From: Amblyomma americanum
Taxonomy: Eukaryota; Arthropoda; Arachnida; Ixodida; Ixodidae
Assembly: GCF_052857255.1 (NCBI RefSeq)
Contig: NC_135497.1
Span: forward strand, 190,326,290-190,390,289
Length of the DNA: 64,000 bases
Direction of reading: 5' to 3'
Both the position numbers and the translations under genes were made by a program. How positions within the stretch are numbered: position 1 is the stretch's first letter; the number at the start of each line of letters is the position of its first letter. The notes below the pieces were generated by a model. That model saw only the letters and a list, made by a program, of their open reading frames with translations. It was not told where the DNA came from and did not search any database. Shown piece by piece: positions 35,540 through 48,286 of this stretch.

Positions 35540-38500
35540 GTGTCAGCGGGAAAGAATGATTGAGCTTGGCGCGTGGTTCTTCTTAAAAGAATGTAAATAT
35601 TAAGTGCTTGAGAGGGGGTTTAGAGGTTCTTGCAGTTAATTTTATGCCGCCTAAGCGTTCTGATCAACTAAATAGAAAATTGGGCAATGTTTACGCTGTG
35701 TAGTGTAAATAAAGGTCAGCAAGAACTGTAGATGCGCGCGCTGTGTAGCCTTTTGCGGCTCCGCGTGACATTTGCGAACGCACCTCTGCAAGCGACACGG
35801 CTTCTCAACCTCGTTCTCATGTCGAAGCTTCCACCGTGCTTTCCCTCACCAGCACCTGCAAGGAGACCTGAGCTCTCCGGCGCTTCGAGTTCGCCTCCTC
35901 TCCCTGCTTCAACCTTCACCTGCTTTCCTTCGCTCGCGCACGGTCTACGCCTGCGTATCAAAGGACGTCGCACATACAGCTTTCGCTGCAAAAATAACAA
36001 GCAGTCGTCGCAGTGAAAGAGCCGCATTAACCTGGGTTACACCATTGACGTATCGAATAGGCTTACACGACCAGCAAGGTCTAATGGCATTGCAAGCTGC
36101 GTTATGTGCACAGCAGTGTAGGCTGTTAAATGTATTAGACATATTACATACACGTAAAAATGTCTCTTAGCCAGTTTTCATTGAACCGCAGGAACAGCCT
36201 CGCAATTCTTTCGCCGAACTTGTTTTTACGTCATTGGGATTTTCGCGTTACACATCTATGTGCACATTAGGCGCCGGTTCACTGGCGTTTAACAAAAATA
36301 CCCATTTTTAGTCGTATTCGTAGTTCCTGGTGCGGCTAGTAGAATCAGGTCTACTGTATCTAATATTCCGTCAGTGGCAACGCAACCGAATTTCAAGTAC
36401 AGTTCACGATAACGCAGGGTAAACAAAAAAAAGAAAAAATGGTTGGCTTTTCCGTCTAATGGGGAAAAAAGCAGTGAACAAATAATCGCGTTGGCACCAT
36501 CATAACTTTCATTATTAAAACGCTCTGTTATTAAGCTAACTAAAAAATTACGCTACGTGTGCAGCCAGCCGTGCAGCGGAATGTTCGTGGAGCTCCGGCT
36601 CATATTCATATGTAACTTAGGCGGGTATAGTTGTGGGTCAGCTGGTTACTGATAACAGGGACGAGTAACCACAGAACGCAGAGAACAAAAAGCGGTGGAA
36701 AACGCAAAGCAGTGTCCCTGTGAATGTAACGTGTAAGCCTTAAGCATGGCAGCCTATAGTGCAGAAAAGGAAGTGCACTGAAAACTGCGTCCCCAGTTTT
36801 TGTTTGATGCACTTTCACACTGCCCACAAAAGCCATGCGGTTCAAACTTTTCCACACACATTGATTAATTTGATTCCAACTATAATCGTCTAATTAGGCA
36901 CTGCAACGGTATCAGTTGAAATAGAAATGATTGTGATAGAAGCGAGTGTAGTGTTGCTCGTTGTGGAAGCTTTTAGCATTTAGTCGGCGAAAGAGAAGTT
37001 AGACTAGGTATATTGCGCCCACATTGACTTAAAGGTAGATAACATATAGTTCACGTGAGGTGGACAACGCGCCTAACAACAAAAAATGTCGTCTCTTAGG
37101 ACACAGTTTTAGCACTCTGACATTCTGGGAACGGTCAGAAAATAAACAATCATGCAAAATGCCAAAGTACAACGCATTTCTATGCATGCAAATGTACTAC
37201 GTGGAATCGACCTCAGAGTTGTTTCAGAAGTATGGCTACTCCGGATAGCTTCTTTCAGCGGAATACGAGTTTCACTTAGGCGACTGCTGCGCCATTTCGT
37301 GCACAATTACGAGAGAACTAGTGCAGTTGAGGACAAGAATAGACACGTTGTCAACAACCTCTATTATCTGCGCCAATATTTGCATTAAATAGACGAATAA
37401 ATCTAAGAGCGATGCAAATCACTAACACAGAACGAAGTCTCTGTCTTGCGAAAGTGTAATATTGGCTTTTTTTTTGCAGCTTTTGAGGTTGCACTTGTCA
37501 TTTTCTAATCAAGTGTATACTTCAAGCCAGTACAATATATGCAAAGAGCACCAAATCGACTAAGCCATCACTGTGACGAAACGGCATGATACTTTTATCA
37601 GGTTTTCATACCTGGATATCAATGGTCAGTATTGTAGTCGTGCACATTTTTAAGAGAAAGCTTGCCGCATGCATACAAACGCAGTAGATGCCAGGAGTTT
37701 TACCGTATTATTATCCGTTTTGCCTACATTTCGAAGTCTCTGTTTTGTCTTACTCTCATATGACTAAAGCGAACCTGTTGAGGGTCAGTTATTGACAATG
37801 GGCTTCTTGGCGGTTCGTCAAAATACATTCTTTTCGGGGTCAGAATAGAATGCCACCCTAAGCCGGCTTTCCTGCACTTGAAATATACTAAAAACAACCA
37901 CGAGCGCAAACAGCAAATATTTTAAAAAAACGCTGCACCATGATTTAATGAGTTCTCAGCAATCGGGAACGTTGCACGTGGGCCTTATTTTGTACGTTCA
38001 CTTTGTGCATTCCAGCACGCTAACTATGTTGCACGGAGAGCGGAAGCCCTCTCCCCAAGAAGAGTTGTGTTGTAACGCATCTTCAGAGCATCCCTTGGTC
38101 CAGAGCTTTTCCTCGCATGTTCAGCAAAAGCGTTCAACAAAGCACAGTCTTACTGCGGAATGTGTGGCTCAAAACACCAAGTGCAAAGCGGTGCAGTCAG
38201 GGTAATACTCAAAAGCAAATGCAAGAAAATAAATCTCTTAATCTATAAATATAAATGTACGCAGCCAACAAAGCTTTTGTTTCATGTGCATCGAATCTGA
38301 GGTGCCGGTAATTATACAATAATTTGCACTCATGGTAGCAGCTTTTCTGACATTTAATATAGCATTTACTGTGAGGACGAAGTGCTCTATATTTTCCAAA
38401 AACTCTAACCTCGAGCGCATGAATATGCGTCACACAGTTTTGTTCTTTGATGATTGAACTAAATGCCAAGGAAGGGAAGAAACTGGAAAACGAAAAAGCA

Positions 38501-38555
38501 CTTCGAAACTTTAGCGCGGATTTCAGGACTCGCCGCTCATAGCCGTTGGTAGAAA
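35540..38555. other. Intergenic, nothing recognised
   Basis: A GC-richer patch at 35730-36020 has overlapping frames of 94-132 codons on both strands without a recognised domain. The rest is AT-leaning, with short frames only. Confidence 0.4.
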
Positions 38556-39107
38556 GTGTAACCTAAGAATCATGAATACTTTCCATCGTAAACGCATGAA
38601 CAGAAAGTGGGCGTCGAAATTCCTGAATGGAGAGATAAAAAAGGAAACATGCTGCATGTTGTGCACCAATGCCAGAATCGCACAAGGTGCGGAGGTGTTA
38701 GGAGAGATAGGATGCAGCGACCACAGAATTGCGAGGACTCAAATTAGCCTACGTTTAAATATAGAAGCCGGGAAAGTTGCCAAGAAGCAGATCAACGAGT
38801 CTGCTGTAAAGATAAATCAGGATGCAGCACACTGAACGTGATCCTGAGTAAAATAAGTGCGGAACGTGCAATCGAAGTAGGAGGTAACGCAGCTGTCACG
38901 ACACTGCTAACTGTTGCAGAGAACAAAGGATTTGATTAAAAACACCTGAACATCAAAAGCCGCAATCACCAAAGCGCTAAGAGGGTTAGCAGAATTATCA
39001 AAATTTGTTAATAAACAGAAATTAAGCGACAAAAGTAAGTATAGCAAAGAAGTATTGAGGAAGCAATAAAGCGCGAAAGAAACCTGGATGTAGCAAGAAG
39101 GAAACTA

Positions 39108-39930
39108 CCCTTACAAAAAAAATTGCAGTCTTTCTGCAGAAATCTTGTAGACCTTGATTCACCAAGGACGCAGAATATGTGAAGACTGGTGACAGACTTT
39201 CTGTCACCCTCTGTCACCTCCCAGCGGTCAATTGGGACACTCTTTCTGCAGAAAGTCTGCTGAGCCTGTGTAGTTTAACCTTAATTAGTGTTCTACTGAT
39301 CAAACAAGTTTTGGTAGATGCAAGCAGGCATGGTTTGTAACTAGCATCTGGCGTGAGACTGAGTGCAGAATAACCGTTATATATGACTTGCTTCCACACT
39401 GAACTGACCGATAGTGCAACTGCTGCATTTAATGCAGATTACATAGCCACTACCTTATTTCAATTAATATTAATTGCTGTCGGTTGCAGGCACTCTCAGA
39501 CTGTGTATCCGGCGGGAAAGTTTAAAAAGGCAAAACTAAGGATAAAATGTGTCTTGGTTCAGTATACATGCATGCATACATACTTAAACACATTAGTCTG
39601 CAGAACAACTAGACCTAGTCTGCAGAAAATCTGCAGACTAGGTCTGCATGAAGGTGTCTGGTGGGTGACTCATAGGTGACTGAAAGGTCAAACCGATTTA
39701 ATCGTAATTATAAAATGTGTCATGGTTCAAAATATATAAATGTATATATATATACCTACGCATACACACTAGGCGCTCATATTAAAGACTAGTCTACTTG
39801 AAATCCGCTCGGCGTCTACAGACATTCTGCAGACTAAGTCTACAGGAAGGTCGAATCTACAGGTAGGTGACAGGGGTGACTCGTGGGTGACTCATGTATG
39901 ACTGAAAGGTCAAACCCATTTTTGTAAGGG
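39108..39930. mobile_element. 823-bp TIR element inserted in the RTE copy
   Basis: The ends are CCCTTACAAAAA and its exact reverse complement, flanked by TA (39106-39107 and 39931-39932), as in Tc1/mariner-type insertion. The interior has no transposase. It carries two diverged direct repeats starting with AAAATGTGTC (about 39545 and 39713) and ending with ACTGAAAGGTCAAACC, plus many TGCAGA/TCTGCA words. A perfect 15-bp hairpin lies at 39611-39645. It is non-autonomous. Confidence 0.75.
39611..39645. repeat. Perfect 15-bp hairpin inside the TIR element
   Basis: AGACCTAGTCTGCAG and CTGCAGACTAGGTCT are exact complements around the loop AAAAT. It is the strongest of several partly self-complementary TGCAGA clusters in this element. 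Confidence 0.85.
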
Positions 39931-40445
39931 TATAGGCTCTGGGAGCAGCCAGATGTACGCAGTAAAATAAGCACGAGAACCTCATTACCCTAAGGATAAG
40001 TTACGACAGCAGAACAGTTCCTTCCTGAACTGCCCAGCAGTCAGGCTATCCAAACGGCTGCACCTGTAAATATTGATGCCGCAGTTATAGGAACTCCGGT
40101 TCTAACTAAAGAAGTGAAGATAGTCTTACCTACAGAAATGGAAGACGAAAAGCGACAATTTTCTATCTAGAAGAAGGCGAAGAGGAGATACTGAGCTAAA
40201 AATTCTTGTATTTCATAGATTTTTTTTCTGACCAAAGGTACGAGATATATTTCAGAATGCCAAATATTACTCTAATCGATAAGAAAAGTGATACCAGTGG
40301 TCTGAAAAACTATATACTCATTAGCTAATTGTTCCCCGTAAACAAGAATTTGCCAGTGTAATTGCTAGTATAATCAGAGCCACGCTAGGCATCAGCCAGC
40401 CAGGTAAACAGAAAGTTTTTCGGCAGACGTGACGAAAAGCTTTGT

Positions 40446-43340
40446 TTCACATGACGTGAAACAAAATAAAATAAATCATCCACAGAGTACGCCAAACCCA
40501 TTCACAAGGTGTTAAAACTTATATTTCAAGGATTAAAAAACAAATGACTGCGCAGCATACGAGTGCCATTTTTTCTGCGTATAGCCATATGCGACGAGGT
40601 GGGCAAACAGTTATAGAATATTCGTCCACGACAATCTCCTTACTAAGAATTTTTCAACTCTTTAGTCACAGCAATGAGCCTGCATGCTTGCGCTGGAAGC
40701 TGCCTTTTTTTTTCACACTATAGTATTATGTAGAATTCTCATGTACCAAGACATTCGATTCATGATTTTCAGCTCAAGGGGCCCAATTACGCATGCAGAA
40801 TGATCGCCGCAGAACTCCTCCCAGTGTTGACAGCTGTTGAGTATGGCCTTCGTCTGCAAACGGCGTGCAGTGCAGGTGAAGCAAATAACTGTTTCCCTTT
40901 CAATTACGGCTGGTGGAATTATAGAAAAACCATACACAGCAGCTGCGTTACACCGGGTATGAGTTTCATGCCCATTGTCACCGTCTTGCATGCTTATAAT
41001 TACGCGGACAGGGGTGGAAATTTGCAGGCGAATATATTGAAACATGGGTGAGCTACGATAATTCTACAAAATGTAGTGGTTAAGCAGTACGACCGCCGCG
41101 AAGTTCCCAACATAGACATGCGCGCTAACTGCAGTGACTAACATTCATTCATTCAAGTTAATTGGGAGCCAAAAGACAATTATGATTTCACTTTGCGTCC
41201 ATCTGGTCTCAATACGTACGTGAAAAAATGGCTTTCGTCGACAGCTCATTATTTCCTTTTCAAAGTATCTGGGCAGCTACCCAAAAGCATTCAGTTCAGA
41301 TAAAACAGCGCGTTCCGTACCCAAGGCGTCGTGGAGCCACACGTTAATCTGCTGCAACTATCAACAGTGGTCTAGCAGTCCATGAGAGGAAAGAAAACAT
41401 ATACCAGTGAGGAGGGCTGTCTGGAATGGAGACACAATGCCACATTTTTTCTTTTACGGCATTTTTGTAGTAGGTATTCAGAGCATTAAATTAGGAAGAC
41501 TTATGTAAAAGAATCAACAAAAAATACCTCGGCAACCTTTCATTTCCTGACGGCGTTGTCCTGGTGGCGAACACCTGGAATGAACTTCAGCAGTGAACTG
41601 AGGACCTAGATGTGCAAGGTGGATATGAAAATAAGTGCTACTGAAACAAGCTAAAATTCAAACACTTTGGAACAGGCGCAACATTTGCGGACAGGTAATG
41701 AAATGTAAATAAATAAATAAATAAAAATTGATCTCGGCAATTTACCGACCGAAAATAGGCAGACATTTGTTCTAAAAAAACGAAAACAGGTGTTTGAAAG
41801 CCAGCAACAAGTGTCTTCAGTTACGCTTTACAATCTTTAGCAACATGCTGGGATAGTATTGATAACAAAAATTCTTCGTCCAGGGCCCTATTCGTACTGC
41901 TACTATAAAAGGACAGTACACGCTGTGTCATATTACTCGAGCTCGGAGCGCTCGCACTTATGGAAGTACGGTGGAATAAACGATACGATAAGGGTCCTTG
42001 TCTTCAAACTTCCTCTATTCTCCGCCCTACACGTCGAAATAATTTCCTCACATAAAGTAATCGGGGCGAACCTGAAACAGGAAAGTTCAAGAAGGCGCTG
42101 CTATTCAGCCGATGTAGCCACACCCTCTCCGCGTGGCACGCATCTGGTCTGCAAAACAGTCATAAGGTCTGTGTGTTTTCCCCCAACTACTGCCTTGGCG
42201 TCTATTCGCGGCCTCCCAAACGCTGCGCAGTAAGCACGTTATCACGCAAGGCTAACTCCACTGACTTCATTACCTCGATGAAATGCTGGGGACGCTTGCT
42301 CGCTGGGCGCTAGCCAGTGCAGGAATTGTTTTATCGCCACTATGACCCATTTCCTAGCCGCACAAGAGGGCGGGGAGGGGCGGGGGCAGATATTTATATT
42401 TTCACTGGAAAGCTCGGAAAAATGTCAGTACTGGCTTAAAGCTCACAAAAAGAAATGGCCCATGATTATGCTCCTCGGTGATGCGATGTTTGAGCGCAGC
42501 TGCTGCGATATTTCAACCATAGGTGACGGCAGACGCAGTTCCGAACGGAGGCGGACATGGGCTTAGGCTTCTGCAGCGCGCACAGAGGTCCGCTGCTGAG
42601 CTTATAGCTGAGCATCTCCTTGAGTGAATCCTCACTGGAAACATTTTCAATTAACATTGCAGCTCTAGTCACGTGACAATGACGCAAGCAAGGATGTGAC
42701 CTCAGGCTAATCTCATTGGTCGGAAATGGCACTAAATTTGCCGCCTGACAGGGGGCTATTGCAGTTGCGTGGTATTCAATGCCTTATTCGCCGTCTCCCC
42801 TCTTCTTCTACAGATTACTTAAATTTCGAGGGATTGATCACAAATCGCGCGCGTAGCTGCCCACGTAACACACCATACTTCACACTATTTGCTCTTACGC
42901 TACACCCTTCAACACAAAACGTCACACATAACTGTTAGAAATGGTCGCAATCGGGAGGACGACGATTCCGCGCATGCTATTTATAACAGCGCAGCAAAAT
43001 GGCACGGGCTACGGCCGGCACTGCTACTCTTCAACTCGATAATTTCAACAAGGAGCTCAAGATTGGGGGAAGGTGGGAGAGAAGATCTCCCCACATTGAT
43101 CGGTAGCGCATCAATCAAGCCGTCGACGCGTGTGTACGATACGTATAGCGCTGTCAAAACACCAAACACGAAATTTCCGGATGCGGGCGGCGGCGCCGAT
43201 TTTCCGAAAAAGGGTAGACGCCGCAGCTCGCGTCAAGCTGCGCTTCCCTCCCCCTGAATTCTCGAGAGGGCTCGAACCATCTGGAACCAGGAGTCCGCGC
43301 GCGCCGCTTCGCCAGGGCCGCGGGGAGAGGAGAACAAGGG
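40446..43340. other. Intergenic; AAAT microsatellite and a CpG-rich patch
   Basis: An (AAAT)n run sits at about 41703-41728. 42940-43340 is CpG-rich. Frames of up to 124 codons (for example 41859-42233 plus and 42889-43257 plus) have no recognised domain. Confidence 0.4.
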
Positions 43341-43350
43341 CCATGAGCTG

Positions 43351-44088
43351 AGAGAGAGAGAGAGAGAGAGAGAAAACTTTATTGGCGTCAAAAATTGGTC
43401 GATTCTGCGGGACCCGGGTGTCTTCATGTGGAAGTTCCGAGTCTTCCAGGGGTGGTGCCCTTATTCCAGGGCCCCACTGAGTCTTGCTACCTCATACGCA
43501 TGCTGGACCAGTCCTTTTTGGACCGCCAGCACGCTGCTGGTGAGCAGGCTCTCCCACTGTTCCGCATTGGGCTCTTTTAGTTTATGGAATGAATAATTGT
43601 TTTTAAACTCCCATGTAATATGGTATAAAGTGGGGGTGGCTCCACACCACTTGCATGTGTCCGCGTACTGGTTCGGAAACATTTTGTGAAGTATGTGTAA
43701 GTTATGAAAGCTTCCTGTTTGCAGTCTACGCCAACCGACTGCCTCATATTGCGTTAATAGCTGGTGTGGTGGAGGATACGCTATCCTCTGTCCCCTGTAG
43801 TGATTTAGGATTTCCGCGTACGATGGTTCCACCGTTGTGGTGGGCTCAGGGTCACTTCATGTATCTGCTCGGTTGGTAAGCTCGCGAGCTAGATCGTCAG
43901 CCCTCTGATTCCCAGTCACCCCGGTGTGCCCCGGCGCCCAGAAAATTTTGTGCTGAATTTCTTTGTTCGGTGTTCCCGCCTGGGGGATGATGCGTTGCGC
44001 TCCCTTGCTGATCCTACCATTAGTGTAGTGCGTGCATGCTTCTTTGAAGTCAGTGATTATTGTGAGCGATATATTTCTGCGGTATCCT
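43351..44088 (-). mobile_element. 5'-truncated LINE with RNase H domain (I-like clade, minus)
   Basis: On the minus strand an RNase H-like C-terminus comes first (44088-43860), including TDFKEACTHYTNG and the FWAPGHTGVTGNQRADDLA block with its conserved His and Asp. After a frame change, the C-terminal zinc-knuckle domain follows (CKWCGATPTLYHITWEF, near 43640). The 3' end is AATAAAGTTTTC followed by (CT)n, which appears as the GA run 43351-43373. ATGAGCTG occurs at both edges (43343-43350 and 44089-44096), a likely 8-bp target duplication. The remnant is a 738-bp, heavily 5'-truncated insertion. Confidence 0.8.
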
Positions 44089-44096
44089 ATGAGCTG

Positions 44097-44765
44097 TGAC
44101 ACGCTAGCGGGAGCCCGAGCCTTCGGGGCAATCTTTCATTCTTTTTTTTTTTTCGCTGCCGGTCGCCGCCGCGCGACCTGCCTTCACTCTAGCGCCACTG
44201 CCGTTTTGCTTGTCGTGCTCTCTTTGCTATTGCCGTCTTTCATCCTCCGCTGTGTTCTGCGTTCGCTCTCTTTTATCCTCCGATGCGCTCGGTTACGCCG
44301 AGGCACGCCACTCGGCGCAAGAACGAGCGCCTGAGATTTGCGCTGCAAAAACCCCGCAGGTGCCATAATGCACCACAGAGGTGTTTAAATCCATTTAATG
44401 CTTAAAATTCCGGGCTGTAGTAGTAAGGTGCTCAGAGAAATTAAGGAAGGCAGCTATCTGGACAAAGTAATCACGTTAGGTTAGAGATCATGAAGTACAT
44501 TTAGTGAGCGAATAGCTAACGGTGAAACGTATTTGCTATTTCTCCTCTAAGTTATTTCACACTTGGAAACGTTTCGTCTGGTGACACTCGCTTAGCGATT
44601 ACGAACCTGGAGACTAAAAATGTCTACAACTAAGGCTGAAAACATTGTCGTGAGGGATGCAAACAAATATCGAATGTAGCCTAAAGAGGAGGAAAACAAA
44701 GAGTGGCTTAGATATCAAGCGTGAGTTCAGGATATTTTAGCTCTAAGTAAAAAAAAAAGTAATTA
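44097..44765. other. Intergenic, nothing recognised
   Basis: GC-rich at 44150-44330, then AT-rich. No gene or repeat family was recognised. Confidence 0.45.
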
Positions 44766-44769
44766 GATG

Positions 44770-45325
44770 AGAAGCTGAGCACAGTGCATGATATAATGCT
44801 CGATCTCACAACCAATGACCTATTAAAATGTCAGAGTGGGCGCACACACACAAAAAAACGTGATATATGTGACCGAGAGTCAGATAAAGTGGCAAGCTTC
44901 AAAATGTTGCATGCTTCCGCACACTGGAATAGGCTTCCCAAGAGCATTGGTGAATGTAAAACGTGTTCAGAGTTTCTGTCTTTCTTGTCACGCAGTCTGC
45001 CGTAGATTAATATCATCCCGTTTGCTTCATATCTTTTGGCTGGCATTGCGCTTCATGCGACAGTGTATCCTCTCCATTTCTGTGTTGTAATTTTCCACCG
45101 CGGTACACTGAAGACCGTTTGCCGTCGAGATGACTTATCGATGTTACGTATTTTGTTACTTCCTTGCATTCACCAACTGTGCTTAGCTGTTTTAAGTTTT
45201 TGTCACATGTTCATTTTCCTGCAATTGCCCCCCCCCCCCCAACCAAAAAAAAAATACCCTCGTGATGCTGCAGGTACTTGCAATAAATAAAAAACTAAAA
45301 TAAAAAAAAATAATAAAATTATCAC
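44770..45325 (+). mobile_element. LINE 3' fragment (CR1/Jockey-like, plus)
   Basis: The frame at 44784-45005 ends with HWNRLPKSIGECKTCSEFLS, matching the motif (WNRLP, then a short acidic/Phe-rich end) at the C-terminus of many CR1/L2/Jockey-type polyproteins. About 300 bases of 3' UTR follow, containing a C-run (45228-45240). It ends in CTGCAGGTACTTGCAATAAA and an A/T-rich tail to about 45320. It is 5'-truncated. Confidence 0.55.
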
Positions 45326-45817
45326 GCACACAGTAGGACACAATCTATATACACTTCATTTTTACCACCAACGTGTATTATCCCTCGCTGGAATCAAAGG
45401 AGGCGGATGCCCTTGCAATTTGAATTCGTCTTTGAAATCGTAGGTGGCGCCAAAACTGTTTCAAAACGTGTTCAAAGGAAGCATTGCCGCTGCCTCATTT
45501 TTTTTTTCTTGAGATTCCATTTTGGGTAGAGCAGCTTTGGGCGCCTTCGGACAGAGGTTTTCAGAACTGAAACAACTGGGTTTACTTTCCAGCTTAAGCG
45601 CCATGCAGCACGTGGTGGCAGCCGAGCAAACTAGAAGCGCTTGTCCAGATTTCCTGGGCTTGGAAGACGCTTCCGATTCCTTTTAATGACAACCTTTCGG
45701 CCACGATTAGAATCTATATCTTCGTAAGACCCTGCGTACATTGCACATCTTTCTTTTACGGCCTTAAAAAAAGATTAATTCTGCAGCGTAAATGTGATTG
45801 AAAGTGAGAGTACTTGA
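45326..45817. other. Intergenic, nothing recognised
   Basis: No open frame, domain or repeat that I can support. Confidence 0.45.
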
Positions 45818-45824
45818 GGAGGTT

Positions 45825-46137
45825 TTTTTTTTTTTTGAAAGCGAAATTTATTGCCCCAGGGCATCAATGATGGGTGAAGGTGTGATGAATGATCTAAATG
45901 AATGGAAAAAGGTTAGCTGGTTTGATGAAGTCTAGCAGAGAACGACGGTTCGGTCCCTGCGTCCAGGCAATGTATGAAGCAGGGTTGCTTGGTGAAAGAC
46001 CTGCTACCATCAGGTGCCGGATCCTTGTAGGCTTGAGAGCTGGGCAGTCCCACAGTAAGTGACGAATGTTGGCCTCAATGTCCTCGTGTTTACATACCGG
46101 ACACCCTTGCCGAGGAAACAATTCTCGGTACTGAGGC
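45825..46137 (-). mobile_element. 5'-truncated LINE 3' end with poly(A) tail (minus)
   Basis: The minus-strand frame has a C-terminal zinc-knuckle (CPVCKHEDIEANIRHLLWDC near 46090), followed by AATAAA and a poly(A) tail (the T-run at 45825-45836). GGAGGTT occurs at both edges (45818-45824 and 46138-46144), a candidate target duplication. Only about 300 bases of the element remain. It is related to, but distinct from, the RNase H-bearing copy at 43.4 kb. Confidence 0.7.
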
Positions 46138-46144
46138 GGAGGTT

Positions 46145-46705
46145 GTTTTTTTTTTTTTCGAAATGCGCCTAATCCAGAAACTGTAACTATAGGTGGAAAG
46201 CGGGGGCGGCTGGAGGGCTCCTGGCTCTCTGGGTTCGTCGTAGCTTTTTCATTCCCCTACTGCGTGAGGTTCTAATGTTAGGGAGCCCTTTGAAGGGTGG
46301 ACTGCAGCTGAGTTGGTGGTGGGTGGCAATACTGGAGAGTGAAATTGTGGTGAGGAGGTGGGTGGCGCTTCTGGAAAGCAGAGGATTCACTCGATCAGCC
46401 TCCACACAGGAAAAATTTCCTGTCTTCACACAGATAACGCCAGAATTTTCGCAAGAGCCACTCTTACTGAGGCACTGAATAGTCATGTTGGGACAATGAT
46501 TTGAACGAAAACATCTTCGACGGAAGTCCGCCTGGTTGGGTTCTTGAAATATTTGAGAGAAAACTGACGCAACCAATATTTTATTTTTGCCTCGATCCCT
46601 TCTCGATCCCTCGATCCCTTCTTCAGGGGTGACTAAAGTGTGTACCAGCAACAGCGGGGGCTGTCTTTGCTCTCCCTTTGTTAGCACGTGGCGCAGTACA
46701 TTAGT
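46145..46705. other. Unclassified; possible Penelope-like end near 46.55-46.65 kb
   Basis: The minus-strand frame at 46187-46687 (166 codons) has no domain I recognise. On the minus strand near 46630, CCTGAAGAAGGGATCGAG leads into a short GATCGAG tandem and then AAAATAAAATATTGG. The layout resembles the hammerhead-bearing ends of Penelope-like elements, but the catalytic core is not intact. The assignment is tentative. Confidence 0.25.
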
Positions 46706-46709
46706 TCGG

Positions 46710-46962
46710 ACGATGATGATGACACGTTTTTATGGTGCACGGGCATCCGTGGCCAAAGAGCGCATGACACAAGGTGTTTTCCCCTACTCAAGGTGGGGTC
46801 AGAGACCCATTCCCAAGTATTTCACTTTAAAGAACGCGATCACCGGGCTAGTGGAAAGCTTGCACCGATCGAAAACCTTACCCGGTGGCACTGGGGATCG
46901 AACTACTCACCTCCCAAATGCGAGGCCTATGCTCAAACCACTAGGACGCTGTTGCGGTACGA
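46710..46962 (-). mobile_element. tRNA-derived SINE, family 2 (minus)
   Basis: Reverse complement of the SINE at 16.5 kb. The tail is the GATGATGATG run at 46710-46720. The body includes the reverse of TTGGCC-CGGATGCCCGTG and of the AAATACTTGGGAATGGGTCT segment. The head has a B box (GTTCGATCCCC) near 46893. It is more diverged than the 16.5-kb copy, with a weakened A box. Confidence 0.7.
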
Positions 46963-48270
46963 TACATAAAAAGCTCGTGAAGATTGTGCCAGAAGCGTTT
47001 TAAAACTAAGGATAGCGACAAATACGCCTCGCAAAAGGCGCGTTGTTTTAGCTTTCCCCAGCAGCTGCGCCAGATGCACCGAAATTAATTATGAATTTAG
47101 TCCAGACGTGCGGGGATGATGCCGTGAACGTGAACTCAACGAAAAAGAAAACAAAAGTGTCCGTGCTAAAGTCAAAGCCGAGAATCGCCGAACAATGCTG
47201 AAGGCTGAACAAAAGTAAACCGAAGGATTTTGCGGGCACCCACCAACCTGTCTACTAACCGCATGGTTGTCTGGCAGGAAGAGGTGGTTAGGCGGAACAA
47301 CCGTGAAACACGCCCGCCTGTTGTTATTTTTAGGTGTTGATAAACGTTTGCGTGAACTTGCGAGTTGATCACAAGGTCGCTTCCGTACTCTGATGGCCGA
47401 AGTGGGTGCGAGTTTTAAAAATAGCCAACCACTCCTATGGCCTCACGATACCGAAGAGCACGAATTCGAGAGCTCGGCCGCATTTTGATGAAGGCAACAT
47501 GCAAAAACGCCCGTGAACTGACCAGTCTGCGGTGCGTATTCAAGAACACCGTGTGGCGAAAATTGACCCAGCGTTCATCTCCGCAGAGTCCCTTACAGCC
47601 CCGATGGGGCTGGAATACGTAAAAATAATTACTTAAAGAAAGGGAAGGTAGCCCGAAGGCACTCTTGTCAAAGATGCCGTGTATTCCTTACACCTGTCCC
47701 TACATTGCAGGCAATGTAGCAACGATCGATGCAAAGCGAGGCGGCACTTTTAGCAAGAAGCACAGATCACATAATGCGCGAAATCTTCCAAGCATCCGCC
47801 ATATATTAAAACGCCAATTCGTGCATCAGCGACCAGTCTGCAAGCCTGAGTTACAAGAACAGATATGTGCATACCACACAGTGTCCCGTATGACAACCGT
47901 AACGTGTCCTCAATCCTCAGTTCATCATTTGTGTTCTTTTTTTTATACTTCTGTTTTAAACGTTTTAACTACTTTACATTCAGTAATATTTCCAGCCGTT
48001 AGTGCAGCCTCGTATTTCTTTTTCTGTGTGTTGTCGCACTCTTTCAGATGTTACAGAGATAATAAACGAATTAGCGGAACTGTTCACTGAGATGAAAGCA
48101 ATATGAGAGGAGTGGTTGAGTTACCGATCGAGAAAAAAACTCATTTTTACGCCTTCACGGAACTTTGAACGCAAACACATATGACGAGTACTCGTCCAGG
48201 AAAGGACTACCTACAAAAAGTATGCTTCTCAGTCTTACTTACGGATAATCTATTGTTGCTGGTGTCTCCA
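46963..48270. other. Intergenic, nothing recognised
   Basis: The longest frame is 47665-48090 (141 codons, plus). It has no recognised domain, no signal peptide and no supporting splice or promoter context. I do not call it a gene. Confidence 0.4.
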
Positions 48271-48286
48271 TAACGCGTTAATTTTA

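Larger units (their letters stand above)
38560..40445 (+). mobile_element. RTE-clade LINE relic (plus), split by a TIR element
   Basis: The left part (38560-39107) encodes the end of an RTE endonuclease, including the catalytic GCSDHR motif near 38720, and the linker to RT. The right part (39931-40445) retains decayed RT blocks: NITLIDKKSDTSGLKNY (consensus NIVLIHKKGDxxDLKNY) near 40270 and a remnant of QPGKQ-FR near 40400. Both parts are in the same order and orientation. The 823-bp element between them fits a clean insertion. Stops and shifts throughout; not functional. Confidence 0.7.

Noticed and set aside
47665..48090. 141-codon plus-strand open frame
   Set aside because: No recognisable domain and no supporting signals.
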